Part shown: piece after piece, positions 13,817-14,268 of the stretch
Position numbering within the stretch: position 1 is the first letter of the stretch
Layout: every line of letters begins with the position of its first letter
NCBI GenBank assembly: GCA_964631275.1
Contig: CAZVWQ010000031.1
Location: 1 to 14,268 of the forward strand
DNA from: CAZVWQ01 sp964631275
Lineage (GTDB): Bacteria; Patescibacteriota; JACMRA01
DNA length: 14,268 nt
Reading direction: 5' to 3'
Translations under genes and position numbers: made by a program
Notes under the pieces: model-generated
The model's database searches: none
Told to the model about the DNA's origin: nothing
Seen by the model: only the letters and a program-made list of their open reading frames with translations

Positions 13817-14191
13817 TTATATGCAATTCTTGTACCAATCTTTGCCACCATTTATACTTCCATGAATCTTGGAATTAACACAGAGTCTTTGTCCATAATT
13901 TATAGTTTGGTCTGATATTTGTATGGAGTCATGTTTGAATTTACCATCTGTTGTATCGTTCCAAAGTTGTCCTAGGTCTTGGTTAGGGTTGTTTTCTTTG
14001 TGGAGTTTGATCTCGGCGTGGTCAACGTTTTCATTTTAAAAGGTTTCTTTAGTTTCCCATTTTTTTAGTCCAAGTATACAACTTCCAAAAAGCTCTCCGT
14101 GGGTGCACACTTCTTCTTTGATTTGGATGTTTATCTTTGAGTTTTTGAAGATTCCAAGACCGTAGGTGATGTGTGTATAATGGATCCTTCT
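13817..14191 (-). pseudogene. Broken coding remnant with an in-frame stop
   Basis: On the minus strand one frame is open from 14191 to 14039 and again from 14035 to 13820, interrupted only by TAA at 14036-14038. The first part contains HITYGLGIFKNSKINIQIKE and a CTHGELFGSC segment; the second contains NQDLGQLWNDTTDGKF, then LCVNSKIHGSINGGKDWYKN and CI before a TAA at 13817-13819. Composition is less AT-rich and more protein-like than the surrounding spacer, and four cysteines are spread over both parts. There is no start codon for the first part, and a stop lies at 14192-14194, so the 5' end is also lost. I do not recognise the family; a secreted Cys-containing protein is possible. A sequencing error at 14036-14038 would not repair the missing start. 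Confidence 0.55.
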
Positions 14192-14209
14192 TTATGGCTA
14201 TTCTCTCCC

Positions 14210-14228
14210 TTACACCCCTTACACCCCC
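14210..14228. repeat. TTACACCCC tandem repeat
   Basis: TTACACCCC (14210-14218) is followed directly by TTACACCCCC (14219-14228). The reverse-strand core GGGTGTAA also occurs in the 13-mer GGATTGGGTGTAA at 4911-4923 and 5659-5671. It stands out as a C-rich block in AT-rich DNA next to the coding remnant. Confidence 0.6.
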
Positions 14229-14268
14229 TAACTTTACAAAAATATTAAAAGTCTTTTAGATTTAGTTA

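Noticed and set aside
1..14268. tRNA, rRNA or CRISPR array
   Set aside because: Intergenic regions were read on both strands; no T-loop GTTCRA with an acceptor stem, no rRNA-like conserved block and no regularly spaced repeats were found.

Overview
The window is AT-rich, compact bacterial DNA. TAA, TAG and one TGA all end genes and no gene needs TGA read through, so the standard bacterial code fits. None of the start codons has a recognisable Shine-Dalgarno sequence. Small secreted or anchored proteins of no clear family sit next to a few standard housekeeping genes. Together these suggest a Candidate Phyla Radiation (Patescibacteria) member or a similar reduced AT-rich lineage. This is an inference: no rRNA or ribosomal protein marker is present to settle it.

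Layout. Positions 140-6201 are read on the minus strand: a large secreted protein with three related beta-type modules (140-1786), a two-gene envelope operon (1898-2320 and 2334-2924), a type I-beta glutamine synthetase (3322-4770) and a three-helix membrane protein (5725-6201). A divergent spacer leads to plus-strand genes: rsmE (6360-7091), then a five-gene unit from 7346 to 10839. That unit encodes an ABC ATPase, a four-helix membrane protein, a ClbS/DfsB-family protein, an ABC-2 permease and a MarR regulator. A membrane-anchored FG-GAP/VCBS-like protein (10996-12303) is on the minus strand. A membrane-anchored thioredoxin-fold protein (13251-13757) is on the plus strand. The right end holds a minus-strand coding remnant with an in-frame stop (13817-14191).

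The five-gene unit is the clearest functional system. It pairs an exporter with a member of the family containing the colibactin self-resistance hydrolase ClbS, and ends with its likely repressor. Its promoter has a consensus -35 box, and two back-to-back copies of a near-palindrome cover the -10 region, as expected of a MarR operator. A second tandem duplication spans the start codon and creates an overlapping upstream mini-ORF.

The most unexpected non-coding signal is a hairpin found four times (3014-3038, 3278-3308, 7093-7123, 12638-12668). Each has 6-nt arms TGTAAA/TTTACA (or a close variant) and a loop of exactly 13 nt with a conserved TCAGCCCTG-like 3' half. Three copies run into six Ts, and two lie directly downstream of the glnA and rsmE stop codons in the sense direction. 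It looks like a repeated terminator or 3'-UTR element, or a decayed mobile repeat.

No tRNA, rRNA, CRISPR array or intact insertion sequence was seen.
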